Origin: Bacteroidales bacterium
GTDB taxonomy: Bacteria > Bacteroidota > Bacteroidia > Bacteroidales > F082
Assembly (NCBI GenBank): GCA_029983675.1
Contig: JASBYY010000008.1
Location: forward strand, 7,835 to 71,834
Length of the DNA stretch: 64,000 nt
Direction: 5' to 3'
Positions 1-6,955 of this stretch are shown piece by piece (the first letter of the stretch is position 1; every line of letters begins with the position of its first letter). The notes beneath the pieces are model-generated. The model searched no databases. It had not been told where the DNA came from and saw nothing but the letters and a program-made list of their open reading frames with translations. A program made the translations under genes and the position numbers.

Positions 1-693
1 AACAAGGAAGGCTATTTGAACGGACATACGCCATTTTCGGCGCTGCTGGCTTTCATTGCTGTTTTGTGCGGCTTTGGAAGTGCGTCACACTACATTGCGC
101 TTTCAAATGAATCGAGTGCGAACGAGTCCACCGTAGTGGGAACCAACATCAACCACCAATACAGTAAGTCGGTTGAATTCGAAGCGGATTTCAGACAGTA
201 TGTTGCCGAAAATATCAATGATAAAATTCAATATTTCAGTTTTTTGCGGCCATTGAGCGAGTTGCAGATCGCCATGCTGTTCAGCCGTTTCGAGGCTTAT
301 CACTCTGTCTTTCGTAGTTGTAATGCGGGCAGCAAGACCGATTCGTGGTGCGGAGCGTGTCCGAAATGTCTTTTTACATGGTTGATACTCAGTCCGTTCC
401 TGTCGCAAGAAAAGTTGGTGCAAATATTTGGAAAGAATCTTCTCTCGGATAGCACCCTGCAACCTGTTTTCGATGCGTTGAGTGGTGTGACACCTGTCAA
501 GCCTTTTGAATGTGTTGGCACGGTGGAAGAAGTGTGCGCCTGTGCCCGGTCGGTCAAAGATGTGTCCGGAACGCTACTTGATAAAGTTCCGAAAACATCG
601 GCTTCGGTGGCGGAACTGTTGCAGCGTTTCAATGCACAGCACTTTTTACCTGATGTCTTTGTCCAATTCCTTAAACGTAATCTGAATGGATGA
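1..693 (+). CDS. murL: MurL-type UDP-N-acetylmuramoyl-L-alanyl-L-glutamate epimerase (5' end outside window)
   Basis: The reading frame is open from base 1, so the N-terminus lies upstream. MurL converts UDP-MurNAc-L-Ala-L-Glu to the D-Glu form, an alternative to glutamate racemase MurI plus MurD. Seen here: GHTPFSALLAF near the window edge, then ALSNESSANEST and NHQYSKSVEFE, and a Cys-rich stretch (RSCNAG...WCGACPKC) at about residues 102-118 of the visible part. I recognise these as the MurL family by memory. The strongest support is context: the gene overlaps by 8 bp a Mur ligase with MurD2-like features, and murD2-murL adjacency is the known arrangement in Xanthomonas. The PP-loop-like fold and Cys motif could also suit a related ATP-pyrophosphatase, so the exact reaction is inferred. 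Confidence 0.72.
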   Translation, partial: NKEGYLNGHTPFSALLAFIAVLCGFGSASHYIALSNESSANESTVVGTNINHQYSKSVEFEADFRQYVAENINDKIQYFSFLRPLSELQIAMLFSRFEAYHSVFRSCNAGSKTDSWCGACPKCLFTWLILSPFLSQEKLVQIFGKNLLSDSTLQPVFDALSGVTPVKPFECVGTVEEVCACARSVKDVSGTLLDKVPKTSASVAELLQRFNAQHFLPDVFVQFLKRNLNG

Positions 694-1972
694 TTTGTTT
701 CTGAATCGATTGCAGGGGAAACGCATCCTGATCCTCGGTTTCGGGCGAGAGGGGCGTTCCACGTTGCGTTTTTTGCAGTGCCGTCTCCCCAACGCCTGTT
801 TGGGCATTGCCGACCGAAATCCGATAGATGTGGTTGGCGTGGGAGACAACGGAATACAGTTGCATTGTGGCGAGGGCTACCTGTCAGCAATTGATGACTA
901 TGACCTTGTGATAAAAACGCCCGGCATTTCGTTGAAAGACATTGATGTGAAAGGGGTGGAAATCACTTCGCAAACCGACCTTTTCATGTGCGCTTTTCAT
1001 GCCCAAACCATTGGAGTGTCGGGGACGAAGGGGAAGAGCACCACTTCAAGTTTGATATACCACCTGCTGCGTTCGGCAGGGCGCGACTGTGTATTGGTCG
1101 GCAATATCGGCATTCCTTGTTTTGATATGATTCCGTCGATACGTCCCGAGACGGTTGTCGTGTACGAACTCTCGGCGCATCAGCTCGAATATGTCCATAA
1201 CAGTCCGCGTGCCGGGGTGCTGTTGAATGTTTTTGAAGAACATTTAGATCATTTTGGAACATTTGAACGCTACAAACAGGCAAAGTTGAACCTGTTGCGT
1301 TACATGACTGCTGATGATTACGCCATCGTTCACGAATCCTTGATGGATGAGGTTTATACGCTGGCAGTAAACAGCGTATGCTATTCGCGGATGGCGTTTG
1401 AAATCGATGCGGGGAGGCTGCCCATTAAGGGCGGACACAACGTGCAGAATGCCGAGGCGGCTCTGTGTGCTTGTGTGGTCATGGGAATTGCTCCCCAAGA
1501 GGTCTTGCCGCATTTGTATTCCTTTAAGCCTTTGGAACACCGGTTGGAAAACGTGGGTGTTTTTGACGGTGTGCATTTTGTGAACGATAGCATCTCTACC
1601 ATACCGCAGACGGCAATAGCAGCCTGTCAAACGCTGGGAAAGGTCGATTTTCTGTTGTTGGGTGGCTTCGACCGCAATATCGACTACAAGCCTTTGGCGG
1701 ATTTCTTGAAAGCCAATCCCGTTAAATGTGTCTTAGTGACTGGAAAAGCCGGACAAAGCATTTGTAAGGCACTGGCTGACAGCATGTATGAAGGGAGAAT
1801 CGAACGGTATGACACCTTAGAGGAAGCCTTTGCCACGGTGAGCCGTTTGGCGGAAGATGGCGATTTGTGCTTGTTGTCGCCTGCTGCATCCAGTTATGAC
1901 CGATACAAAAATTTCGAGGAACGCGGTGCCAAATTCAAAGCCTTAGCTTCGCAATTTGTGAGGAAAACATAG
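686..1972 (+). CDS. murD: MurD-type Mur ligase, probably MurD2 (UDP-MurNAc-L-Ala:L-glutamate ligase)
   Basis: A 428-residue cytoplasmic Mur ligase of peptidoglycan precursor synthesis. Visible are an N-terminal Rossmann motif (ILGFGREGRST), the ATP loop GVSGTKGKSTTSS near residue 112, HLDHFGTFERY, the KPLEHRLE segment, and the C-terminal domain ending SPAASSYDRYKNFEERG. The usual MurD NDSKATN box reads NDSISTIPQT here, a variant I associate with MurD2-like enzymes that add L-Glu before a MurL partner epimerises it. The start overlaps the murL stop by 8 bp, implying translational coupling. A terminator follows 20 bases after the stop. Ligase family is certain; L-Glu versus D-Glu preference is inferred from the neighbour and the altered box. 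Confidence 0.88.
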   Translation: MDDLFLNRLQGKRILILGFGREGRSTLRFLQCRLPNACLGIADRNPIDVVGVGDNGIQLHCGEGYLSAIDDYDLVIKTPGISLKDIDVKGVEITSQTDLFMCAFHAQTIGVSGTKGKSTTSSLIYHLLRSAGRDCVLVGNIGIPCFDMIPSIRPETVVVYELSAHQLEYVHNSPRAGVLLNVFEEHLDHFGTFERYKQAKLNLLRYMTADDYAIVHESLMDEVYTLAVNSVCYSRMAFEIDAGRLPIKGGHNVQNAEAALCACVVMGIAPQEVLPHLYSFKPLEHRLENVGVFDGVHFVNDSISTIPQTAIAACQTLGKVDFLLLGGFDRNIDYKPLADFLKANPVKCVLVTGKAGQSICKALADSMYEGRIERYDTLEEAFATVSRLAEDGDLCLLSPAASSYDRYKNFEERGAKFKALASQFVRKT

Positions 1973-1992
1973 TTTTTGGGGGTGGTTGAGAA

Positions 1993-2036
1993 AAAGGCTG
2001 TGTCAAAAAAATGGATTTTGATACAGCCTTTCTTTT
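1993..2036. terminator. bidirectional terminator between murD and the M48 gene
   Basis: A 15-bp stem (1994-2008 with 2016-2030, one G-U pair) closes a 7-base loop. It is followed by TCTTTT on the + strand and by TTTTT on the - strand. It sits between two convergent genes and can serve both. Confidence 0.8.
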
Positions 2037-2067
2037 AGTGTGTAAGAATGGGTATAGCACGGCCTTG

Positions 2068-3006
2068 TTAAGGTTGGTTGGGCTTGACCGTTTTCGGTTT
2101 GCTGCCGCCTACATTCACTGTCTTGGGTTTGTTTGTGGTGGTAGAAGGCTTTACCGTCGTGCTTCCAGCGTTTGTCCCCGACGGGGTTACCGTGTTGACA
2201 TTGGTTTTTATCTGGGCATTGGGTGAGCCTTTTCCAGTGGCATCGGCGTTGCTCTTGGCGCGTGCGGCGCGTTTGGCCGTATCGGGGTGGGTGGAGAGCA
2301 TCTGTTTGATAAAACCTGAATTGCCGCTTGAACCGGATTGCTTTTCCAATTGCAGCAACACGTTGAGCGCATTGTGCATGGCGTAAGGATTGACGTTATT
2401 GGTCAAGCAAAATTGCAACGCGGCATCATCGGCTTCGTATTCTTGCTTGCGCGAAAAAGCACTCGTGGCCACTTGTTGTGCAATGTCACCAATCATGCCT
2501 TCGGAAATAGCACCGGCGGTGGAGTTGATGGCGGAGATGCCGTAGCGGGCGGCCACCATCAGATAGGCGTTGCGGTAGGCATCGCGGGTGTCTTTGTTTT
2601 TCAAATGCCCCAGTTCGTGGCCGATAACGGCAAAAATCTCTTCATCGTCCATGACGTCCATCAAGCCGCTGTAAACGCGAATGCTGCCGTCGCCGCTGGC
2701 AAAGGCGTTGATCATTTTCGACTGATAAACTGCGTAGTTGACGTTCATGTTGCTGATGTTTTTGAACTTCGACATGATGTTGGTCAAGCGTTTGGAGTAG
2801 GCGTTGTCTGCCGGTAATAAGGTGTTGTCCTTGTCGCTTTTCACCATGTATTCTTTGCACAACTGAACGATCTGTGCGTCGGAGATGGTGAGTGCTGTGG
2901 CAGCGGCGCTTCCCGCCTGTAGCACTTTGTCTGAGTTAAGTCCCTGAATGGAACTGCAAGATGCCATCATGAGTAAAAGGGAGACTCCCAGTAAGAACTT
3001 TTTCAT
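2068..3006 (-). CDS. M48-family metalloprotease, lipoprotein
   Basis: A 312-residue zinc metalloprotease. The N-terminus MKKFLLGVSLLLMMASC is a lipoprotein signal with lipobox Cys17, so the protein is probably anchored to a membrane facing the periplasm. The M48 zinc site HELGH is at residues 130-134, and the downstream Glu ligand lies in the EYEADDAA segment near residue 193. A helical segment with DTAKRAARAK follows, and the last 70 residues are Thr/Pro/Asn/Lys-rich low complexity. The closest characterised relatives are BepA/YfgC- and LoiP-type envelope quality-control proteases; substrate unknown. It is monocistronic, with its own promoter and a shared terminator. Confidence 0.9.
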   Translation of the reverse strand: MKKFLLGVSLLLMMASCSSIQGLNSDKVLQAGSAAATALTISDAQIVQLCKEYMVKSDKDNTLLPADNAYSKRLTNIMSKFKNISNMNVNYAVYQSKMINAFASGDGSIRVYSGLMDVMDDEEIFAVIGHELGHLKNKDTRDAYRNAYLMVAARYGISAINSTAGAISEGMIGDIAQQVATSAFSRKQEYEADDAALQFCLTNNVNPYAMHNALNVLLQLEKQSGSSGNSGFIKQMLSTHPDTAKRAARAKSNADATGKGSPNAQIKTNVNTVTPSGTNAGSTTVKPSTTTNKPKTVNVGGSKPKTVKPNQP

Positions 3007-3035
3007 TTTTCTTTATTGTTAAGAGTTTGTTAGTG

Positions 3036-3043
3036 CAAAGGTA
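3036..3043 (-). promoter_or_regulatory. Bacteroidota -7 box before the M48 gene
   Basis: TACCTTTG on the minus strand, a perfect TAnnTTTG, about 30 bases upstream of the start codon. No clear -33 TTTG is visible. Confidence 0.5.
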
Positions 3044-3261
3044 GTCATTTGCAGATTGGTTCGTCAGGATTTTGTAAAAAATGCGTAAATTCTTTTCAAA
3101 TACTATGGCGAAAAATAGCAGTGTGTCCGTTTCGTCATGGCTGGTAGTAAGGAGCGCTTTTGGTAAGCACTTCCAAAATCTTGGCTATATGCCCGTATCT
3201 TTCCGAAAGGGTGAAAGCCTGGTCCTGCTTGCCGATAGTCTGCAAATTTCAGAGGTTTTCA

Positions 3262-3292
3262 TTTGGAAAATTGAAAGAATTGAGTAATTTTG
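3262..3292 (+). promoter_or_regulatory. Bacteroidota promoter before the AAA_14 ATPase gene
   Basis: TTTG at 3262-3265, 19 bases, then TAATTTTG at 3285-3292 fits the Bacteroidota sigma-factor consensus. The predicted start of transcription falls just before or inside the direct repeats at 3299. The rest of the 3007-3351 gap shows no convincing gene; a 68-codon frame at 3081-3287 has no family resemblance. Confidence 0.6.
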
Positions 3293-3298
3293 CAAAAA

Positions 3299-3352
3299 GA
3301 TTTGAGTAAAATTCTTATTAGATTTGAGTAAAATCCTTATTTGATTTGAGTA
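3299..3352 (+). repeat. 22-bp direct repeats in the ATPase leader
   Basis: Copy 1 (3299-3320) and copy 2 (3321-3342) share GATTTGAGTAAAAT then (T/C)CTTATT. A third, partial copy, GATTTGAGTA, at 3343-3352 runs into the ATG at 3352. The array lies between promoter and start codon, so it would be in the 5' leader. It may be a protein-binding array or a slippage-prone repeat that affects expression. Confidence 0.75.
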
Positions 3353-4557
3353 TGAAATATATTCGTAAACAGTATCATACGCTGAAAGTACGCCTTCAAG
3401 AGCCAAGACGGTTTATGCAAGTATTGGCCGGACCGAGACAAGTAGGCAAATCGACCCTTGTGGGACAGGTGTTGCAGGAAATAACCATCCCTTATTCGGT
3501 AGAGGTGGCGGATGCTGTTGACCCGAAGGATGGAGACTGGATCCGCCGAGTATGGGAAGGGGCGCGAACCACCATGACGATTCGTGGTGAAGCGGAACGC
3601 CTGCTTGTGATAGATGAGATTCAGAAGATTGACAATTGGAGCGAGGTGGTTAAAAGAGAATGGGATGAGGACACCCGCAAGCATGTCAATCTGAAGGTGA
3701 TACTGCTGGGTAGCAGCCGGCTGTTGCTCAAAAAAGGACTTACGGAGTCTTTGGCCGGTCGTTTCGAACTCATCCGTCTCGGGCATTGGAGCTATCAAGA
3801 GATGCACGACGCTTTTGGCGTGACGATCGATGCGTATATCTACTTTGGCGGCTATCCTGGTCCCGCCCACATGACAGGCGATGAAAAACGCTGGCGCAAG
3901 TACATTAAGGACTCGTTGGTGGCCCAGGCTATAGAGAAAGATGTGATAATGACCTCCAACATCTACAAGCCTGCCCTTATGAAGCAATTGTTTGAGTTGG
4001 GCTGTGGTTATTCTGCCGAAATACTCTCGCTAACAAAACTGATGGGACAGTTGCATGATGCAGGCAATGTAACTACGTTGGTCTCATATTTGGAGATACT
4101 TGACCAATGCGCCTTGCTGACCGGCTTACAAAAGTATGCTAATGATGATGCCCGTAAACGTGGGTCTATTCCCAAATATCAAGTGTATAACAACGCTCTG
4201 CTGACGGCATACAAGGGTAGGTCGTTCCTTGCTGACAGAACGGATGCGGCTGTGTGGGGGAGATGGGTGGAAAGTGCTGTAGGTGCGCATTTGTTGAGTA
4301 TGGCCGAAGAGTTGGACTACCGAGTATATTACTGGCGTGAGCCTGCAAAGAACAGGGCAGACAAAGAAGTGGACTTCATCATTGTCAATGATGGTGAGGT
4401 GACAGCCATTGAAGTGAAAAGCGGTCGCCGCAGCATGAACCCGGGTCTTCCTGCTTTTGTGGATGCTTTCAAACCCCATAAATCTTTTGTCATTGGAACG
4501 GGCGGGGTTTCGTTGGAGGACTTCTTGAAGTGCGACATGGAATCGCTGTTGGGATGA
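3352..4557 (+). CDS. AAA_14/DUF4143-family ATPase
   Basis: A 401-residue protein of the widespread AAA_14 plus DUF4143 family. Walker A GPRQVGKST is at residues 27-35 and Walker B LLVIDEI at 84-90. The sensor region reads VILLGSSRLLLKKG, followed by LAGRFELIRLGHWSY. The C-terminal DUF4143 part contains EVDFIIVNDGEVTAIEVKSG, which has the E-x-D and E-x-K spacing of a PD-(D/E)XK nuclease-like fold. The ATG at 3352 was chosen because the earlier TTG lies in the leader repeat. No antitoxin or other partner gene is adjacent. These proteins are common in Bacteroidota and their role is unknown; nuclease or mobile-element defence functions are speculation. Confidence 0.85.
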   Translation: MKYIRKQYHTLKVRLQEPRRFMQVLAGPRQVGKSTLVGQVLQEITIPYSVEVADAVDPKDGDWIRRVWEGARTTMTIRGEAERLLVIDEIQKIDNWSEVVKREWDEDTRKHVNLKVILLGSSRLLLKKGLTESLAGRFELIRLGHWSYQEMHDAFGVTIDAYIYFGGYPGPAHMTGDEKRWRKYIKDSLVAQAIEKDVIMTSNIYKPALMKQLFELGCGYSAEILSLTKLMGQLHDAGNVTTLVSYLEILDQCALLTGLQKYANDDARKRGSIPKYQVYNNALLTAYKGRSFLADRTDAAVWGRWVESAVGAHLLSMAEELDYRVYYWREPAKNRADKEVDFIIVNDGEVTAIEVKSGRRSMNPGLPAFVDAFKPHKSFVIGTGGVSLEDFLKCDMESLLG

Positions 4558-4735
4558 AATGACGGGCTGGAAAGTCCCATGCATTTGCTTTATTTCCATT
4601 ACAATGCGTTGGCTTACAAGAAGTTGTTACCGTTTTAAGCATTCAAAAACAGCTTCTTTATGATGTTTTTTTGTTTCGATTTTGTTTTATCATAAAAAAA
4701 GTGAATGTTGTTCAGTAGGATGCCAAAAAAATATG

Positions 4736-4743
4736 TACTTTTG
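4736..4743 (+). promoter_or_regulatory. -7 box for tRNA-Gly
   Basis: TACTTTTG, a perfect TAnnTTTG, ends 9 bases before the mature tRNA 5' end. No good -33 box is seen. The gap from 4558 to here contains nothing else I can support. Confidence 0.55.
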
Positions 4744-4752
4744 CAGGGTCAA

Positions 4753-4825
4753 GCGAATGTAGCTCAGTTGGCAGAGCATCAGCTTCCCAAGCTGAGGGTC
4801 GCGGGTTCGAACCCCGTTATTCGCT
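4753..4825 (+). tRNA. tRNA-Gly (anticodon CCC)
   Basis: 73 nt cloverleaf. The acceptor GCGAATG pairs with TATTCGC, with one G-U pair. The D-arm contains AGCTCAGTTGGCAGAGC. The anticodon stem TCAGC/GCTGA holds loop TTCCCAA, anticodon CCC at 34-36. The T-arm is GCGGG TTCGAAC CCCGT. No CCA is encoded. Confidence 0.95.
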
Positions 4826-4904
4826 CAAAAACCACTCTCGACAGTGTTTGCGCGGGGGTGGTTTTTTGTCGGGCCGCACTTTTTTGCTGAAAAACTTTCA
4901 ACGC

Positions 4905-4937
4905 TTTGTGTTTCTAATGAAAAAAAGTGTAATTTTG
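4905..4937 (+). promoter_or_regulatory. promoter for tRNA-Val
   Basis: TTTG at 4905-4908, 21 bases, then TAATTTTG at 4930-4937: a close match to the Bacteroidota consensus. The mature tRNA begins 18 bases downstream, so the two tRNAs appear to be transcribed separately. Confidence 0.65.
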
Positions 4938-4955
4938 CAGCCGATTTCAACGTAA

Positions 4956-5030
4956 GGGAGCTTAGCTCAGTTGGTTTAGAGCACTTGCCTTACAAGCAAG
5001 GGGTCAATGGTTCGAATCCATTAGTTCCCA
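4956..5030 (+). tRNA. tRNA-Val (anticodon TAC)
   Basis: 75 nt cloverleaf. GGGAGCT pairs with AGTTCCC (one G-U). The D-arm is normal (TAGCTCAGTTGGTTTAGAGCA). The anticodon stem CTTGC/GCAAG holds loop CTTACAA, anticodon TAC. The T-arm contains GGTTCGAATCC. A long inverted repeat starts 7 bases after its 3' end. Confidence 0.95.
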
Positions 5031-5036
5031 CCCTGA

Positions 5037-5153
5037 AGAGGGTGACCAAAAAGGGTAAAATTTTGACTTAATGATTTTGTAACTTATTGATAATCAATAT
5101 TAGTTTTTGCAAAAATTGCCCCAAAAAGGACTTTTTAGTCACCCTCTTTTTTT
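5037..5153 (+). repeat. 17-bp inverted repeat flanking an AT-rich segment, 3' of tRNA-Val
   Basis: AGAGGGTGACCAAAAAG at 5037-5053 is complementary to 5131-5147 at 16 of 17 positions. The right arm runs into TTTTTT, so in RNA it could act as a terminator with an unusually long 77-nt loop. The loop contains ATTGATAATCAAT, itself a small palindrome. A position just 3' of a tRNA also fits a decayed integration site. Either reading is tentative. Confidence 0.6.
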
Positions 5154-5192
5154 ATTGCCGAAAGATTGGCAAGTCTTCCGAATTACAGAAAT

Positions 5193-5226
5193 AAAAAACA
5201 CCGATCCTGAAAGACCGGTGTTTCTT
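5193..5226 (-). terminator. terminator of the MFS gene
   Basis: Stem AAACACCGATC/GACCGGTGTTT (5196-5206 with 5213-5223, one mismatch), followed on the minus strand by a T run. It lies 46 bases past the MFS stop codon. Confidence 0.75.
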
Positions 5227-5272
5227 TGATGGAGGAAACAGTTGCAAGCCGAGAGCCTGCACTTTCCCTTGA

Positions 5273-6889
5273 TTAGTCCTTAATGTTAGGCTGTTCAAGG
5301 CCTAAGCCTTTCTTCTTGTCAACGGCTTTCAGATAAATACCGATAAACAGGGCGGCAACACCAAGGCAGGCAAGCATGACCAACGGCCACGTGTAGTCGA
5401 ACTCTACCGGATTGGTGACACCGGGATTGGTGTTGTCAAGCACTTTTCCAATGAGTAAGGGGAAGAGCCACAGGCCGATGTTCTGAATCCAGAAAATCAG
5501 GGCGTATGCAGAACCGATGATTTTTTCATCCACCAACTTCGGTACGCTGGGCCACAAGGCGGCAGGCACCAATGAGAACGAAGCACCAAGTACCAAGATG
5601 GTGACGTAAGCCACGATGATACCGCCAACGGCATTGCCCTTGAAGACGGGAAGGATAAAGGCGAAAGTAAGGTGGCAGGACACAAGCAGGATAGAACCTA
5701 TCATCAGCATGGAAGCAGCCTTTCCCTTGTGGTCCACATAGTTGCCCAAAATAGGAGTGATGGCAACGGCAAGCAACGGGAACACGGCAAACACCGTTTC
5801 GGCGGCGCCGCGTTTGTAGCCCATGTAGCAATAAACCACCAAAGCAACGATAGCAAGCGCCATCAGTGCTACCTTGACGTTTCTTTTCTTTGAGAAGTTG
5901 CTGGCAAAGGAACCGATGGCCACAACAAGCATGATAAGATACTGTACAATGGTGACCGAGTTGCTGGCCCAGAATCCCATTCCGGGGGTAAGTGTCAAGT
6001 TGCACTGAAGCATGTTGACGGCGTATTTTTGGAAGGGGAAGATGGCGGAATAGTAAAGCACACACAGCAGGGCAACGAGCCAGAAACCAAGGCTGGAAAA
6101 GATCTTGCCGACATCCTTGATCTGGAAGGCTTCGTCTTTGGCCTCGGCTTCACCGGTTTGAGTGTCTAACTTCTTGTCCATGAAGAAATAGACGATGAAC
6201 ATAATCAGGGCGATCATCAGCAGCACCACGCCGAACGAAACGGAGCGGGTGACGTTGATTTGTCCGCCTAATTTGGCAAAATAGGGTGAGAAAATCATGC
6301 AGGTGGCTACACCGAGACGCGCCAGCGCCATTTCCGAACCCATGGCCAATGCGGTTTCACGGCCCTTGAACCACTTCACGATACCACGTGAAACGGTGAT
6401 GCCGGCCATTTCGACACCGCAGCCGAAAATCATGAATCCCAATGCGGCGAGTTTGGCCGAAGCGGGCATGCCTTCGTAGAAAGGCGAAACGCCAAGCTCG
6501 TGGAATCCAGGGATGTAGTTGAGGTGGTTGGTGAACCATGCTTCCGTTCCTGTTCCGATGAAACGGTCAGAAATGGCGTACCATTTGATGATAGCGCCAA
6601 TGAGCATGACGATACCTGAAAGGATGGCCGTAAAACGCACTCCCATCTTGTCGAGGATGATACCGGCAAAGATCAGGAAGAAGATGAATACATTCAGGAA
6701 AGTCTCTGCGCCTTGCATGGTGCCGAAAGCAGTGGAGTCCCAGCCGCGTTCGGACATCATCAGGTCTTTAATGGGCGACAGAATGTCCATGAAAATGTAA
6801 GCGCAGAACATGGCCAAGGCCAGTAAAAGAAGCGCCATCCACCTCGCAACTGCAGAATCGCGAAGCGTAGTTTGAAGTTTTTCTACCAT
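5273..6889 (-). CDS. MFS transporter, 12 predicted membrane helices
   Basis: A 538-residue inner-membrane carrier. Hydrophobic segments alternate regularly from residue 15 to 525, with a cytoplasmic linker near residues 235-255 (KKLDTQTGEAEAKDEAF) between the two six-helix halves. The loop FKGRETALAMGSEMALARLG suits the major facilitator superfamily. The overall pattern, with an early DKMGVRF loop and a late LVDEKIIGSAYALIFWIQN segment, resembles MFS proteins annotated as MFSD1-like in Bacteroidota, but I cannot assign a substrate. It lies 66 bases downstream of the M16 protease gene on the same strand. Co-transcription is possible; a degenerate -7 box (TATTTTCG) between them suggests its own promoter. 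Confidence 0.85.
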   Translation of the reverse strand: MVEKLQTTLRDSAVARWMALLLLALAMFCAYIFMDILSPIKDLMMSERGWDSTAFGTMQGAETFLNVFIFFLIFAGIILDKMGVRFTAILSGIVMLIGAIIKWYAISDRFIGTGTEAWFTNHLNYIPGFHELGVSPFYEGMPASAKLAALGFMIFGCGVEMAGITVSRGIVKWFKGRETALAMGSEMALARLGVATCMIFSPYFAKLGGQINVTRSVSFGVVLLMIALIMFIVYFFMDKKLDTQTGEAEAKDEAFQIKDVGKIFSSLGFWLVALLCVLYYSAIFPFQKYAVNMLQCNLTLTPGMGFWASNSVTIVQYLIMLVVAIGSFASNFSKKRNVKVALMALAIVALVVYCYMGYKRGAAETVFAVFPLLAVAITPILGNYVDHKGKAASMLMIGSILLVSCHLTFAFILPVFKGNAVGGIIVAYVTILVLGASFSLVPAALWPSVPKLVDEKIIGSAYALIFWIQNIGLWLFPLLIGKVLDNTNPGVTNPVEFDYTWPLVMLACLGVAALFIGIYLKAVDKKKGLGLEQPNIKD

Positions 6890-6955
6890 TGTACTATTAT
6901 TTTAGTTGATTTAAATTGCATTTCGAGGTGCGAAAATAAGAAAATTCACAGTATG

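Noticed and set aside
3081..3287. 68-codon plus-strand frame after the M48 gene
   Set aside because: No family resemblance, it overlaps the promoter of the AAA_14 gene, and its composition is like non-coding DNA.
5054..5130. tRNA-adjacent integrated element with integrase
   Set aside because: Only an inverted repeat is present; no integrase gene or second tRNA-end copy was seen in the window.
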